NCBI GenBank assembly: GCA_024451685.1 | Contig: JAMXCW010000002.1 | Location: 1-64,000 of the forward strand | DNA: 64,000 nucleotides | Source: Candidatus Bathyanammoxibius amoris | Lineage (GTDB): Bacteria > Planctomycetota > Brocadiia > Brocadiales > Bathyanammoxibiaceae | Direction: 5' to 3' | Part shown: one piece after another, positions 16,969-26,985 of the stretch | How the letters are laid out: each line of letters starts with the position of its first letter | Numbering within the stretch: position 1 is the stretch's first letter | Notes under the pieces: model-generated | Databases searched by the model: none | Seen by the model: only the letters and a program-made list of their open reading frames with translations | Told to the model about the DNA's origin: nothing | Translations under genes and position numbers: made by a program

Positions 16969-17976
16969 ATGTGTCGTAAAATGAAAGAAAGAGATCCTCA
17001 ACAGTGGTGTTTTGTGTCGGGAAAGGTGAGCGTCCTTGAAACCACACTCCTCAGGGAAGCCTTTTTCCAGGAACTGTCACCTCTGGAAAAACGTGAAGAC
17101 ATACTCTACCGTATAAGGGATTCCTCATTGAGGGACTATTTTCACACGACCGACGATTTGTTGGATTATGAAGACATAGTAAATGACCGCTACCAGTCAC
17201 AGGTCCGGGAAATAAGAAGGTTTTCTCCCTCCCCGGTGGTCTGTGACTTCTTCCTCCTCCCCTACGAATTCATGAACCTCAAAAACTTTCTCAAGGAGGA
17301 GCTTTACGGGCTGCCTCCCGCAGGACGCTTCCCCGGTACTATAAGTGAGAATGTGTGGAGAGAGCTCTGGCAGGGAGGCAAAAGACCTTCTCTGCCGGAT
17401 GTATACGAAGAGGCCCTGTCGGCGCTTAAAGAGTCCCGCACACAAGGGAAGGCAGATGAGACCGGCGACCCCGGACTTGTTGACAGCATCCTCGACGGAC
17501 ACCAGCTGCATTACCTGCCGGCACTTATGGCTGGACTGGAATCTGAGTTGATATGCGGTTACGTAAGAGATTACAGGAGACTAAAGGGAATATTGATGCT
17601 TCAGAGGGTACCGACGGGGAGTGAGGCTGCGGCGTTGTGGTTCCTCAAGGAGGATGAATTATTCAAGATACCGGTGCAGGGTGCTCCACGACACTGGAGG
17701 GAAATGCTTCTTGAGATCGTACCTGAGAAAATTGTGGAGAAAATCATTACCGGGAGCAGAAGAGACCTGTTATCCAGGTATGAGAAATACACAGGCGACT
17801 ATCTCATGGAGAAGCTGGAGCCGGCGCGTTACGCGGCCTTTGGACCGGGAAAGGTCTTTAGATACCTTTCGGCACTTACAGCCGAACTGTTCAATCTCAG
17901 GTTGTTGATAGGCGGCGCATTGAATAAGCTGAGCCCGGGGGTCACCGGGAACATGCTTCGGAGGACGTGTTTCTAA
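16969..17976 (+). CDS. ntpC: V-type ATPase subunit C (d subunit)
   Basis: This central-stalk socket subunit connects the rotor ring to the D/F shaft. The all-helical 335-residue protein shows family features such as F-L-L-P-Y-E-F-M-N-L-K-N-F-L near 100 and Y-E-K-Y-T-G-D-Y near 270. The start is ATG 16969 or the ATG 16981 four codons later, and neither has a good ribosome binding site. It ends exactly where subunit F begins. The family is weakly conserved, so the assignment leans partly on position. Confidence 0.83.
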   Translation: MCRKMKERDPQQWCFVSGKVSVLETTLLREAFFQELSPLEKREDILYRIRDSSLRDYFHTTDDLLDYEDIVNDRYQSQVREIRRFSPSPVVCDFFLLPYEFMNLKNFLKEELYGLPPAGRFPGTISENVWRELWQGGKRPSLPDVYEEALSALKESRTQGKADETGDPGLVDSILDGHQLHYLPALMAGLESELICGYVRDYRRLKGILMLQRVPTGSEAAALWFLKEDELFKIPVQGAPRHWREMLLEIVPEKIVEKIITGSRRDLLSRYEKYTGDYLMEKLEPARYAAFGPGKVFRYLSALTAELFNLRLLIGGALNKLSPGVTGNMLRRTCF

Positions 17977-18303
17977 ATGCACAAAGCGGTTGTTATCGGG
18001 GAGCGCGAAAAAATACTGCCCTTTAAGATGCTGGGGATGGGCCTTGAGTATGCCGGCTCGGAAAGGGAGTTTGAAAGGGTCATGGAGAAGTTGGCCCAGG
18101 ACCCCGAGGTGTCTTTGATACTGGTGTGTGAGGATATTATATCGGCACGGCCGGAGGTCGTCTCAGCCTTCAGAGAAAAAGTGCGTATCCCCATAGCAGT
18201 CCTTCCCTCACATCTCGGCAGTGCGGGCACAAGCATCCGGGAGACCGGCAAAATGGTTAAGAGGGCCATCGGTATTGACATACTAGAGGGAGGCCCGGAT
18301 TGA
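17977..18303 (+). CDS. ntpF: V-type ATPase subunit F
   Basis: This central-shaft subunit of 108 residues has a CheY-like alpha/beta fold: a short strand (A-V-V-I-G), helix, then S-L-I-L-V-C-E-D-I near 46 and I-P-I-A-V-L-P near 70. Its stop overlaps the TTG start of subunit A. Length and pattern fit the family (also called NtpG/AtpF). Confidence 0.86.
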   Translation: MHKAVVIGEREKILPFKMLGMGLEYAGSEREFERVMEKLAQDPEVSLILVCEDIISARPEVVSAFREKVRIPIAVLPSHLGSAGTSIRETGKMVKRAIGIDILEGGPD

Positions 18304-20063
18304 AGGAAGGGGTGATAACCAAGGTCTCAGGACCTCTGGTGATAGCCAGGGAGCTGACCGGCACAAACATAAATGATATGGTGCGTGTGGGCGAGCAGAG
18401 GCTGCTGGGGGAGGTAATTGAGATACGCTCAGAAGAATACTCCATCCAGGTATATGAAGAGACGGAGGGGATAGGTCCGGGTCAACCGGTTTATCCTATG
18501 GGTGAACCGCTCAGTGTCGAGCTTGGTCCGGGCCTTATCGGCTCCATCTTTGACGGTATCCAGAGGCCGCTTGACATAATATCCGCCCACTCGGGTTCGT
18601 ACATAGCCAGGGGTGTGGAATACGCACCGCTGGACAGGACAAAAAAATGGCACTTCGTCCCCGCCCGGACGGTGGGGGAGAATGTAGGCCCGGGAGATAT
18701 CCTGGGCACCGTCCGTGAGACGGTGCTTGTGGAGCACAGGGTAATGGTTCCACCCGGTGTCGAGGGCAAACTTGTTGCCCTCGGAGAGGACGTCTACACC
18801 CTGGACGAGGTGGTGGCAGAGGTAAAAACTTCTGAGGATACTGTGGGCGTAAAGATGATCCAGAAGTGGCCTGTGAGACAGCTAAGGCCGGTAGCCAGAA
18901 AACTACCGCCCGGCGAGCCCCTGGTTACGGGACAGAGGGTAATCGACACCTTTTTCCCGGTGGCAAAGGGCGGCACGTCGTGTGTGCCCGGACCGTTTGG
19001 CAGCGGGAAGACGGTTGTGCAGCATCAGCTGGCAAAATGGTCGGACGCCGACATTATAGTCTATGTCGGTTGTGGCGAACGCGGCAACGAGATGGCAGAC
19101 GTACTCCTTACGTTTCCCGAGCTGAAAGACCCCAGGAGCCACGAATCCCTGATGGAACGTACCGTGCTGGTGGCAAACACCTCCAACATGCCGGTCGCCG
19201 CCAGAGAGGCCTCCATCTTTACCGGCACAACTATAGCAGAATACTACAGGGACATGGGCTACCACGTAGCCCTTATGGCCGACTCTACCTCTCGCTGGGC
19301 TGAGGCCATGAGAGAGGTCTCCTGCAGGCTGGAAGAGATGCCCGGTGAAGAGGGTTTTCCGACGTATCTGGGCAGCAGACTTGCCAGCTTCTACGAGAGG
19401 TCTGGAAGCGTGGAGTGTCTTGGAAGGGATGCCCGGGGCAAAGAGGGAAGAAGGGGAAGCCTGAGCATTATCGGTGCGGTTTCTCCACCCGGGGGCGACC
19501 TTTCCGAGCCTGTCACCCAGGCCACCCTGAGGACGGTAAAGGTCTTTTGGGGCCTGGACGACAGGCTTGCCTCCCAGCGGCATTTTCCCGCCGTGAACTG
19601 GCTCACAAGCTACTCCCTGTACCACCAGGTGGTAGACAAATATGTTACCGAAAAGATAGGGCCGGGGTGGAATAAGAACAGGGCAACGGCCCTGCGCCTG
19701 CTGCACAGGGAATCAGAGCTTGAGGAACTGGTCAGACTGGTCGGTGTAGAGGCCCTTTCTCCTGAGGACAAACTCATTATGGAAATAGCCAAGATGATAA
19801 GAGAGGATTTTCTCCATCAAAACGCCTACCACGAACTGGACACCTACACCTCGCTTGAGAAACAGTTTTACATGCTGAACATTATACTGAAATTCTACAC
19901 CAAGGCGCAGGAGGCGGTAGATAAGGGCGTTGAACTCTCAGGCATCATGGAAATACCGGTTAAAGACAACGTCTCCGACCTGCGGCTGGCGACCGAAGGA
20001 GACACGGAGTTCTTCGTGCAGATGGAGAGGGACATCGAAAGCCAGATAAACGAGCTTATATAG
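18300..20063 (+). CDS. ntpA: V-type ATPase catalytic subunit A
   Basis: This is the nucleotide-hydrolysing subunit. At 587 residues it has the normal length. It contains the V/A-type non-homologous insert (about 110-190), the P-loop G-P-F-G-S-G-K-T near 235, G-C-G-E-R-G-N-E, the catalytic region S-T-S-R-W-A-E-A-M and P-G-G-D-L-S-E-P. The TTG start overlaps the stop of subunit F, implying translational coupling. Confidence 0.96.
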   Translation: MKEGVITKVSGPLVIARELTGTNINDMVRVGEQRLLGEVIEIRSEEYSIQVYEETEGIGPGQPVYPMGEPLSVELGPGLIGSIFDGIQRPLDIISAHSGSYIARGVEYAPLDRTKKWHFVPARTVGENVGPGDILGTVRETVLVEHRVMVPPGVEGKLVALGEDVYTLDEVVAEVKTSEDTVGVKMIQKWPVRQLRPVARKLPPGEPLVTGQRVIDTFFPVAKGGTSCVPGPFGSGKTVVQHQLAKWSDADIIVYVGCGERGNEMADVLLTFPELKDPRSHESLMERTVLVANTSNMPVAAREASIFTGTTIAEYYRDMGYHVALMADSTSRWAEAMREVSCRLEEMPGEEGFPTYLGSRLASFYERSGSVECLGRDARGKEGRRGSLSIIGAVSPPGGDLSEPVTQATLRTVKVFWGLDDRLASQRHFPAVNWLTSYSLYHQVVDKYVTEKIGPGWNKNRATALRLLHRESELEELVRLVGVEALSPEDKLIMEIAKMIREDFLHQNAYHELDTYTSLEKQFYMLNIILKFYTKAQEAVDKGVELSGIMEIPVKDNVSDLRLATEGDTEFFVQMERDIESQINELI

Positions 20064-20073
20064 GGGAGCGATA

Positions 20074-21456
20074 TTGGTATTTAAGGAATATCTTACGGTA
20101 AAGGACATCTTCGGACCTCTAATGCTGATAGAGCACGTAGACGGTGTCACGTACGGGGAACTCGCCGAGGTAAAGCTCGACGATGGCCGGATAAGGCGGG
20201 GAAGGGTGCTCGAGATAGCGGACTCCTGTGTCCTGATACAGGTATTCGAGGGTACCCTGGGATTAGGGAGGGACAACGTTCGTGTAAAGTTCCTTGGCAA
20301 GGGACTTGAGATAGGGGTCTCCCCGGATATCCTCGGCCGGATCTTTAACGGCGCGGGCAAGACCATAGACGGCGGTCCAAACATTATCCCGGATAAGAGA
20401 CTGAATATAAACGGCAACCCGATTAACCCCTGCGCACGAGACTATCCCAGCGAATTCATACAGACCGGCATATCTTCAATAGACGGCCTGAATACCCTGG
20501 TAAGGGGACAGAAACTCCCCATATTCTCAGGTTCAGGGCTTCCCCATGCGAAACTTGCCGCTCAGATAGCCCGCCAGGCACAAGTACCCGGCTCTCCCGG
20601 GGGCTTCGCGGTGGTGTTTGCGGCCATGGGAATAACCTTCGAGGAGGCAAACTACTTTATCTCCGACTTTCAGGCAACCAGGGCCATAGAAAGGGCCGTC
20701 GTATTCGTAAACCTGGCAGAGGACCCGCCGATAGAACGCCTCGCCGTGCCCAGGATGGCACTGACTACGGCCGAGTATCTGGCCTATGAGCTGGACATGC
20801 ATGTCCTCGTAATTCTCACCGACATGACCAATTACTGCGAAGCGCTTAGAGAGGTATCGGCCGCGCGTAAAGAGATTCCCGGCAGGAGAGGATACCCGGG
20901 CTACCTTTATACAGACCTCGCTACTATTTACGAGCGGGCCGGCCGAATCAAGGGTAAGAAGGGCTCCATTACCCAGATACCTATCCTGACCATGCCGGAA
21001 GACGACAAGACCCACCCCGTTCCCGACCTGACGGGGTATATAACCGAGGGACAGATAATCCTCTCCCGGTCGCTCCACCTGCAGGGCATCTATCCGCCCA
21101 TCGACGTCTTGCCGTCGCTGTCGCGGCTGAAGGACAAGGGCATCGGCGAGGGTAAAACCAGAGAAGACCATGCCGATATCTCAAACCAGCTCTATGCGTC
21201 ATACGCCAGGGGCAAGGCGGTAAAGGAGTTGGCCGTTATCCTTGGCGAGGGCGCCCTGAGCCCGTTAGACCTGTCCTTCGTAGACTTCTCAGACCACTTT
21301 GAAAATGAGTTCATCCGGCAGCTTGAGGGGGAAAACAGGTCCATCAACGATACCTTGGACATAGGCTGGAAATTATTCGGACTGCTGCCGAAAAAGGAGT
21401 TGAAGAGGATACGGCATGAATATCTGGACAAGTACTACAGGGAGAGAAAGAGGTGA
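20074..21456 (+). CDS. ntpB: V-type ATPase subunit B
   Basis: This non-catalytic nucleotide-binding subunit alternates with A in the V1 head. It has 460 residues, with [10 protein letters not shown] near 150 in place of a true P-loop, [11 protein letters not shown] and the conserved [12 protein letters not shown]. The start is a TTG preceded by AGGGGAG. The stop overlaps the GTG start of subunit D. Confidence 0.95.
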   Translation: MVFKEYLTVKDIFGPLMLIEHVDGVTYGELAEVKLDDGRIRRGRVLEIADSCVLIQVFEGTLGLGRDNVRVKFLGKGLEIGVSPDILGRIFNGAGKTIDGGPNIIPDKRLNINGNPINPCARDYPSEFIQTGISSIDGLNTLVRGQKLPIFSGSGLPHAKLAAQIARQAQVPGSPGGFAVVFAAMGITFEEANYFISDFQATRAIERAVVFVNLAEDPPIERLAVPRMALTTAEYLAYELDMHVLVILTDMTNYCEALREVSAARKEIPGRRGYPGYLYTDLATIYERAGRIKGKKGSITQIPILTMPEDDKTHPVPDLTGYITEGQIILSRSLHLQGIYPPIDVLPSLSRLKDKGIGEGKTREDHADISNQLYASYARGKAVKELAVILGEGALSPLDLSFVDFSDHFENEFIRQLEGENRSINDTLDIGWKLFGLLPKKELKRIRHEYLDKYYRERKR

Positions 21457-22082
21457 GGCTAAAGGTCAACCCCAACAGGATGGAACTCTTGCGACTCAGG
21501 CGCAGATATGCCCTGGCCCTGAGAGGCCACAGGATGATAAAGGACAAACTGGAGGGTCTTGTTAAGGAATTTCTGAGCTTATCACGGGATTACAAGGATG
21601 TACGCGGGGCCGTTGACAGGGAGCTGCCGGAACTGCTTAAGCCCTTTGTTTTGGCCAGGTTAACCTCTCCCAAAGGCGCGGTCACAACGGCCCTGGAACA
21701 CTCCGTAAGCGCGCTTGAGCTAGAGCTCGGACACAGCCGTGTACTGAACGTCACGTTACCCAGTTATAATGCAGTCTTACCTCCCGCGCCGCGCTACAGC
21801 CTGCTTGACACCGCCGGCAACCTCGACACGGCCGTATCACGGCTCAGGGACTATTTGCCCAGGATACTAAGGCTCACCGAGCTGGAGCATTCCGTCTGGT
21901 TACTGGCCAGGGAGGTGGAAGAAACCAGGCGCAGGGTAAACGCCCTGGAGTATATACTCATACCGGAGCTGAGAGGGTCCATCAGGTCCATCAAGGCAAG
22001 GCTGGACGAGATGGAGCGTTTCAATATCTCAAGGCTCATGAAGGTCAAAGAGATACTGGAGGCCAAAAGAACCACTTTCTAA
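21453..22082 (+). CDS. ntpD: V-type ATPase subunit D
   Basis: This is the central rotor shaft, 209 residues. Two long helices at the ends form a coiled coil. The N-terminal [12 protein letters not shown] and the C-terminal [10 protein letters not shown] motif are family signatures. It starts with GTG overlapping the end of subunit B and is the last gene of the operon. Confidence 0.94.
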   Translation: MRLKVNPNRMELLRLRRRYALALRGHRMIKDKLEGLVKEFLSLSRDYKDVRGAVDRELPELLKPFVLARLTSPKGAVTTALEHSVSALELELGHSRVLNVTLPSYNAVLPPAPRYSLLDTAGNLDTAVSRLRDYLPRILRLTELEHSVWLLAREVEETRRRVNALEYILIPELRGSIRSIKARLDEMERFNISRLMKVKEILEAKRTTF

Positions 22083-22170
22083 AACTTGTATTCACTCTAT
22101 ACATCTTTAGTGATATCTGTTAATATTCGACATGAGGCTAAAGTTTGTTCCATAGCTTATCGAGGAGGGA

Positions 22171-23667
22171 ATGATGCGCAAAAGTTTGAAGAGGCTTACT
22201 ATTCTACCGCTTGCCGCGGGACTTGTTATGCTGTCGCTGTCATGGACGTCTTTCTTCAGCGTAGAGTCCGTCCAGGCAGAGCGTTCCAGGGCCGAGATTG
22301 AGAGGCTGCAGGAAGCTGCCGTAAAGTTCCAGGACTTGTTCGGAGAGATAGCAAACTACGTCAAGCCGTCCGTTGTCCACGTCAAGTCGGTAAAGGTGAT
22401 AAAGCAGGAGCAGTTCAGGCAGTTTCATCCACCCGGCGGTGGAGCCCAACCCCATGGTTTTGGGGACGATTTCTTCGAGCGCTTTTTCGGCGGACGCCCA
22501 CCTAAGCAGGAGGGTTTCGGTTCCGGGGTAATCGTAGACTCCAAGGGATATATACTCACAAACAACCACGTAGTGGAAGGCGCGGATGAAATCTACGTAA
22601 TTATGCCGGGTACGAAGAAGGAAATAAAGGCAGAGGTCGTCGGTTCCGATCCACCAACGGATATCGCGGTAATAAAGATAGACGGTGACGGGCTCCCGGT
22701 AGCAAAATTAGGAAACTCAGACGACGTCCACGTAGGTGACTGGGTACTTGCGGTCGGTAACCCTTTTGGGCTGACCCAGACGGTAACCTCCGGGATTATC
22801 AGCGCCGTGGGACGTGCCAACGTCGGCATTGCAGACTACGAGGATTTCATCCAGACGGACGCCGCAATCAACCCGGGAAACAGCGGCGGTCCCCTTGTAA
22901 ACCTGCAGGCAGAGGTAATCGGTATCAATAGCGCGATATTCACCAGAAGCGGCGGATACCAGGGCATTGGCTTTGCCATTCCCATAAATATGGCAAAGAC
23001 CGTTATGAACAGCCTTATTGAGCACAAGAGGGTTGTCAGGGGATGGCTCGGTGTGGCAATCCAGGATATTAGCGAAGATCTGGCCGAATCGTTTGGCCTG
23101 TCCGAGCCCGAAGGCGTGCTGATAAGCGACGTTACTCCCGACAGCCCGGCAGAGAAGGCCGGTATGCAACGCGGTGACGTGGTAGTTGGATATCAGGGTA
23201 AGGAGATAGAAGACACAAACGACTTGAGGAACCTGGTTGCACAGACACCCGTAGGCACGCAGGCGTCGCTGGAGGTGCTCCGCGACAACAAGCCCGTACA
23301 GCTTACCGTAGACATCGGAGAACAACCCGCCGACCTCTTCGCACGGCCCGGTATGCCCGGCGAACAGAAAGCAGAGCCACCGAGGGACTACGGCATGTCG
23401 CTTGATGACCTGACGCCGCAACTGGCACCGCGCTTCGGTTATGAGGACGAGACGGAGGGTGTGCTGGTCACGAATGTGATGCCTGGCGGTCTGGCTGCCG
23501 AGGCTGGTTTGCGGCCGGGCGACTTGATAAGGGAAGCAAACAGACAAAAGACCAGCAACACAAAGGAGTTCTGGGAGATAGTACAGGATTCGCCGCAGGA
23601 CAAAGGCATCCTGCTGCTTGTCAAGAGGGGCAAGGCCACTCACTATGTACTTTTAAAGCCGGAATAA
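22171..23667 (+). CDS. degP: HtrA/DegP periplasmic serine protease
   Basis: This envelope quality-control protease and chaperone has 498 residues. An N-terminal signal segment lies at about 8-32. The trypsin-like domain has the triad His (N-N-H-V-V-E), Asp (T-D-I-A-V-I) and Ser (G-N-S-G-G-P-L). Two PDZ domains follow (about 285-370 and 400-490). A His/Gly/Phe-rich loop around 88-112 corresponds to the LA loop. Two ATGs stand together after GAGGAGGGA. The gene is monocistronic, between the V-ATPase operon and a convergent gene. Confidence 0.94.
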   Translation: MMRKSLKRLTILPLAAGLVMLSLSWTSFFSVESVQAERSRAEIERLQEAAVKFQDLFGEIANYVKPSVVHVKSVKVIKQEQFRQFHPPGGGAQPHGFGDDFFERFFGGRPPKQEGFGSGVIVDSKGYILTNNHVVEGADEIYVIMPGTKKEIKAEVVGSDPPTDIAVIKIDGDGLPVAKLGNSDDVHVGDWVLAVGNPFGLTQTVTSGIISAVGRANVGIADYEDFIQTDAAINPGNSGGPLVNLQAEVIGINSAIFTRSGGYQGIGFAIPINMAKTVMNSLIEHKRVVRGWLGVAIQDISEDLAESFGLSEPEGVLISDVTPDSPAEKAGMQRGDVVVGYQGKEIEDTNDLRNLVAQTPVGTQASLEVLRDNKPVQLTVDIGEQPADLFARPGMPGEQKAEPPRDYGMSLDDLTPQLAPRFGYEDETEGVLVTNVMPGGLAAEAGLRPGDLIREANRQKTSNTKEFWEIVQDSPQDKGILLLVKRGKATHYVLLKPE

Positions 23668-23676
23668 CAGACACTC

Positions 23677-24645
23677 TTACGTTCTAAGGCTGAGCATGAG
23701 AGACCTTGCCGCACCAAGCGGGCCGGCATTGTCTCCCAGCTCAGCCTTAACTATTTTCAGCCCTTCCACTACCTTGGAAAAGGCCCTTTTCCTCACCTCT
23801 TCACGAACCGGGCCAAAAAGACACTCTCCAAGTTTACTCACCCCGCCGCCAACGACGACTACGTCGGGGTTTAATACGTTTGCAAGACTGGCAACGGCTA
23901 CGCCGAGTATTCTGCCAGTATCCTCTATGGCCCTCCTGGCCAGCTCGTCTCCAGACCGCGCCCGTCTTCCTATACTCTCCGGTGTAACCCTGCCGTCATT
24001 TTTAAGACCCTCTTCCTTCCCAATAAGCCCTTGCATACTCAAGATGAGTCCCTGGGAGGAGGCATAGGCCTCAAGGCAGCCCCTGTTGCCGCATGCACAT
24101 CTGCGGCCGTTGCGCACCAGTGTCATGTGCCCGATCTCCCCGGCAACCCCGCCTACGCCATGCCATACCCTGCCATTCAGGATTATCCCGCCGCCCACAC
24201 CGGTCCCGAGGGTAATACATATCAGGCACCTTGCTCCCCTGCCCGCGCCCTTCCAGTGTTCACCCAGGGCAACCAGATTGGCATCGTTGTCAAGAGACAC
24301 CGGCAAGTTCAACCTCTGCTCAAGTATGTCCCTCAGCGGCACGTTCGACCATCCGGGAAGATTCGGCGGGTCAAATACTACGCCTTTTATCGGGTCCAGC
24401 GGGCCGGCAAACCCTACACCCACCCCCGTAACGTCCACCATGCCGGCACCCGCCTTCTTCGCCGTGTCCTTCAATGTCAGTATCAGGCGCTCTATCAGCG
24501 CATCCCGGCCCTTGCGGGCGAGTGTGGACCGCTTCATTACCGCAAGAACCTGCCCCCGGCCGTCCACGGCGACGGCCTTTATATTGGTCCCGCCAACGTC
24601 AATGCCGAGCACTAACTTCTTTAATGTTCTTCTTCTCTTCTTCAT
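23677..24645 (-). CDS. ROK-family sugar kinase (glucokinase-like)
   Basis: This probable cytoplasmic sugar kinase has 322 residues. The phosphate-binding motif G-I-D-V-G-G-T-N-I-K lies near 14, the sugar-binding N-D-A-N near 120, and T-L-G-T-G-V-G-G-G near 145. The ROK zinc site E-I-G-H-M...C-A-C-G-N-R-G-C-L-E lies near 170-195. The gene runs convergent to htrA. Glucokinase is the most frequent activity for this form, but substrate cannot be read from sequence. The N-terminus has a Lys/Arg-rich stretch, and an internal start is possible. Confidence 0.87.
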   Translation of the reverse strand: MKKRRRTLKKLVLGIDVGGTNIKAVAVDGRGQVLAVMKRSTLARKGRDALIERLILTLKDTAKKAGAGMVDVTGVGVGFAGPLDPIKGVVFDPPNLPGWSNVPLRDILEQRLNLPVSLDNDANLVALGEHWKGAGRGARCLICITLGTGVGGGIILNGRVWHGVGGVAGEIGHMTLVRNGRRCACGNRGCLEAYASSQGLILSMQGLIGKEEGLKNDGRVTPESIGRRARSGDELARRAIEDTGRILGVAVASLANVLNPDVVVVGGGVSKLGECLFGPVREEVRKRAFSKVVEGLKIVKAELGDNAGPLGAARSLMLSLRT

Positions 24646-24840
24646 AAAGGTCTTGGAGGGATCGGCGGGTCATCTTGACAAGACTACGATCCCGGTATAG
24701 TACGCTCTCAAAGTCGGTAATGAATCCCGGCCATAAGGATAGCTACTGTAGTATCGCAAGTCAAGGTTACTGGCAGCCGTAATTTAAATAATTTGCCTTT
24801 GCCCATAAATAAAAGTATAAAAATAATTCAAGGGATACAG

Positions 24841-24862
24841 GGCAGGGGCTCCATCCCCTGCC
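24841..24862. repeat. Perfect 8-bp hairpin upstream of mobA
   Basis: GGCAGGGG (24841-24848) and CCCCTGCC (24855-24862) enclose a 6-base loop, 40 bases before mobA. No T-run follows, so it is not a normal terminator. It resembles the REP-like palindromes elsewhere in the window. Confidence 0.6.
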
Positions 24863-24901
24863 GTAAGCGGGCAAAGTGAACTTATACGGAGGACGGGGCG
24901 G

Positions 24902-25504
24902 TTGGTTAACATTAGCGCGGCAATTATGGCTGGCGGCAAGAGCGAAAGGATGGGCCGGGACAAGGCCCTCTTGAAGATAGGCGACCTTACCGCGGTAGAG
25001 TTTCAACTCCAGAGATTGAAACCCATCTTTGAGGAAATAATCCTCTCTACAAATGCCCCGGAAGAGTTTGAGGCACTGGGTATACCTGCCATCCCGGACA
25101 TCATATCCGATAAAGGTCCACTGGGCGGGATTTATACGGCGCTCTCGAATATCAAAAACCCTTACCTCTTTGCGATAGCCTGTGACATGCCCTGTGTAAG
25201 CCCTGCGCTCATCCAATACATGAAGGAGAGGTGTGAGGGATATGACGTCACAATACCGGAGACGGAGGGTGGACTGGAACCCCTGCATGCCATCTACTCC
25301 AGAGACTGCATCCCCGCAATTAAGAAAAAACTTGAGAGTAACGGCAGCGGGAGGGTGATAAGTTTCTTTCCCGATGTAAAGGTGAAGGTCGTAACAGAGG
25401 AAGAGACTGCCGGCATAAAAGGCGGTCATGACGCCTTCCTGAATATCAACACTATGGAAGACTACCAGAGAGTCTTGAAACTTCTCAAAATCAAAAAGAC
25501 ATAG
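24902..25504 (+). CDS. mobA: Molybdenum cofactor guanylyltransferase MobA
   Basis: This enzyme transfers GMP from GTP to molybdopterin, making the guanine dinucleotide form used by DMSO-reductase-family enzymes such as nitrate reductases and formate dehydrogenases. The 200-residue product shows the nucleotidyltransferase signature M-A-G-G-K-S-E-R-M-G-R-D-K-A at about 8-21 and the metal-binding A-C-D-M-P near 96. The start is TTG after GGAGGACGGGG. Its presence implies that the organism uses bis-MGD molybdoenzymes, though none are encoded here. Confidence 0.9.
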   Translation: MVNISAAIMAGGKSERMGRDKALLKIGDLTAVEFQLQRLKPIFEEIILSTNAPEEFEALGIPAIPDIISDKGPLGGIYTALSNIKNPYLFAIACDMPCVSPALIQYMKERCEGYDVTIPETEGGLEPLHAIYSRDCIPAIKKKLESNGSGRVISFFPDVKVKVVTEEETAGIKGGHDAFLNINTMEDYQRVLKLLKIKKT

Positions 25505-25595
25505 CCTTACCACTTGATACCACAATCATAATTATAAGCCCTCAAACATCCTGCCCCTGAACATACCACACGTACACAAACCACACAGATACTAT

Positions 25596-25624
25596 TTGCT
25601 ATTTTTGTATACAACGGGTAAAAT
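25596..25624 (+). promoter_or_regulatory. Promoter of the nuclease gene
   Basis: TTGCTA (25596-25601), 17 bases, TAAAAT (25619-25624), about 70 bases before the start at 25695. Confidence 0.55.
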
Positions 25625-25694
25625 TCCCCAAATACATCAATTTGTAGAGGGCTATTTCCGCTAATACTCTATACCTAACAGAGGCCCAATAACA

Positions 25695-26219
25695 ATGTTG
25701 AGGAAGATGGCCGCAAACAAGGAGATGTTGATTACAAGAATAACAGGTGGAGTGTTATTAATAACACTATTGTTTATTGCCTCCCCCGCCGCCGCACCCT
25801 ATCAGGAGACAGCACGTTGCATACGGGTAATAGACGGTGACACGATAGACCTCTCCAACGATAAGCGTGTGCGGTATATTGGCGTAAACTCGCCACCGAT
25901 CAAGAAAGCGGACGCAATCACCTGCGTGCTGGGGGAAAAGGCAAAGGCGTATAATGAGAACCTTGTCCTGAACAAGACTGTCAGGCTCATATTCGACGTT
26001 CAGCCGGAAGATAAATACGGCAGGTTTCTTGCATACGTTTACGTCGGGGATATTTTTGTAAACGCTGAACTCGTAAGGGAGGGTTACGCCTCGGCATCCA
26101 AACACCCGCCAAACGTGAGATATGCGGAGTTTTTTAAGGGCCTTGAAGATGAGGCCAAAGAAGGCAGGCAGGGTCTGTGGTCAATAGTAGAGAGGGTACG
26201 GTATCAACCTCAGGAATGA
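25695..26219 (+). CDS. Exported thermonuclease-like (SNase) protein
   Basis: This 174-residue secreted or membrane-tethered nuclease of the staphylococcal nuclease fold has a signal segment at about 14-33. It keeps V-I-D-G-D-T-I near 47, and the catalytic Arg (R-Y-I-G-V-N-S-P), Glu (G-E-K-A-K-A-Y) and second Arg (Y-G-R-F-L-A-Y-V) are all present. The active site therefore looks intact. It would hydrolyse DNA and RNA in the periplasm or outside, in a calcium-dependent way if like its relatives. Monocistronic. Confidence 0.9.
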   Translation: MLRKMAANKEMLITRITGGVLLITLLFIASPAAAPYQETARCIRVIDGDTIDLSNDKRVRYIGVNSPPIKKADAITCVLGEKAKAYNENLVLNKTVRLIFDVQPEDKYGRFLAYVYVGDIFVNAELVREGYASASKHPPNVRYAEFFKGLEDEAKEGRQGLWSIVERVRYQPQE

Positions 26220-26244
26220 TTATCGGGCATTTTAGTAGAAGGGT

Positions 26245-26817
26245 CTAAAGCCCCAGCTCACCGCTTATTTCCTGCATTGCTTTAAGGCTTAACCCGACAA
26301 AGTCCTCCAGGTCCATACCGAGTCTCTCGCACTCTTTGATGCCCCGCCTGTCCACGTTCCTTGCGAAGGATTTTTCCTTCATCCTCTTCATGATACTCTT
26401 AGGCTTTACGCTTGCGAGCCTTTTGTCTGGCAGCACCAGTGCGGCAGCCACGATAAGCCCGGTGACACACTCCGCGGCAGAGAGTGCGAGGCCCATCTCC
26501 GTGTCGCGTTCGATGCCCAGCGCCCCGGCGTTGTGGGCTTTGATGGCCTCTATCATGTCTTCCGGGACACCCCTGTCCCTGAGTATATCGGCAGTTCGGA
26601 GCGTGTGGCTTGTGGGTTTGTCTTTTGTCAATTCAAAATCCAGGTCATGGAGCAGGCCGGCCACACCCCAACTCTCCTCGTCCCTGCCGAATCTCCTGGC
26701 CAGGCTGCGCATTATTGCCTCGGTTGCCAGGCAGTGCTTGCGCAGGTTCTCCTGCCCGACATGGCTCATAAACAGCTCCCATGCCTCTTCCCTGTTCACG
26801 GCAGTATCTCCAAACAC
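26245..26817 (-). CDS. HD-domain hydrolase
   Basis: The 190-residue protein carries a metal-dependent HD phosphohydrolase domain: H-C-L-A-T-E near 33, H-D-L-D near 57 and K-A-H-N near 94. It belongs to the small HDIG-type group often acting on nucleotides. The substrate is unknown. It is convergent with the nuclease gene and divergent from the rhomboid gene. Confidence 0.85.
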   Translation of the reverse strand: MFGDTAVNREEAWELFMSHVGQENLRKHCLATEAIMRSLARRFGRDEESWGVAGLLHDLDFELTKDKPTSHTLRTADILRDRGVPEDMIEAIKAHNAGALGIERDTEMGLALSAAECVTGLIVAAALVLPDKRLASVKPKSIMKRMKEKSFARNVDRRGIKECERLGMDLEDFVGLSLKAMQEISGELGL

Positions 26818-26985
26818 GTTAGAAACCTAGGTGGATATTATAACCCCGCTACTACCGAATCTCAATAACGTCTGCGTCTTGACTTTTATGACGAAATGAG
26901 TATATTTAGATAAGCGGTTTTTGGCATACGTTAGCCATTGACACTTTAACCGAAACTATCGAGCGCATGTAAAGAAGGCTGGCAC

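Noticed and set aside
24841-24901. Molybdenum-cofactor riboswitch upstream of mobA
   Set aside because: Only a simple 8-bp hairpin is present. The multi-stem conserved core of that riboswitch class is not visible.
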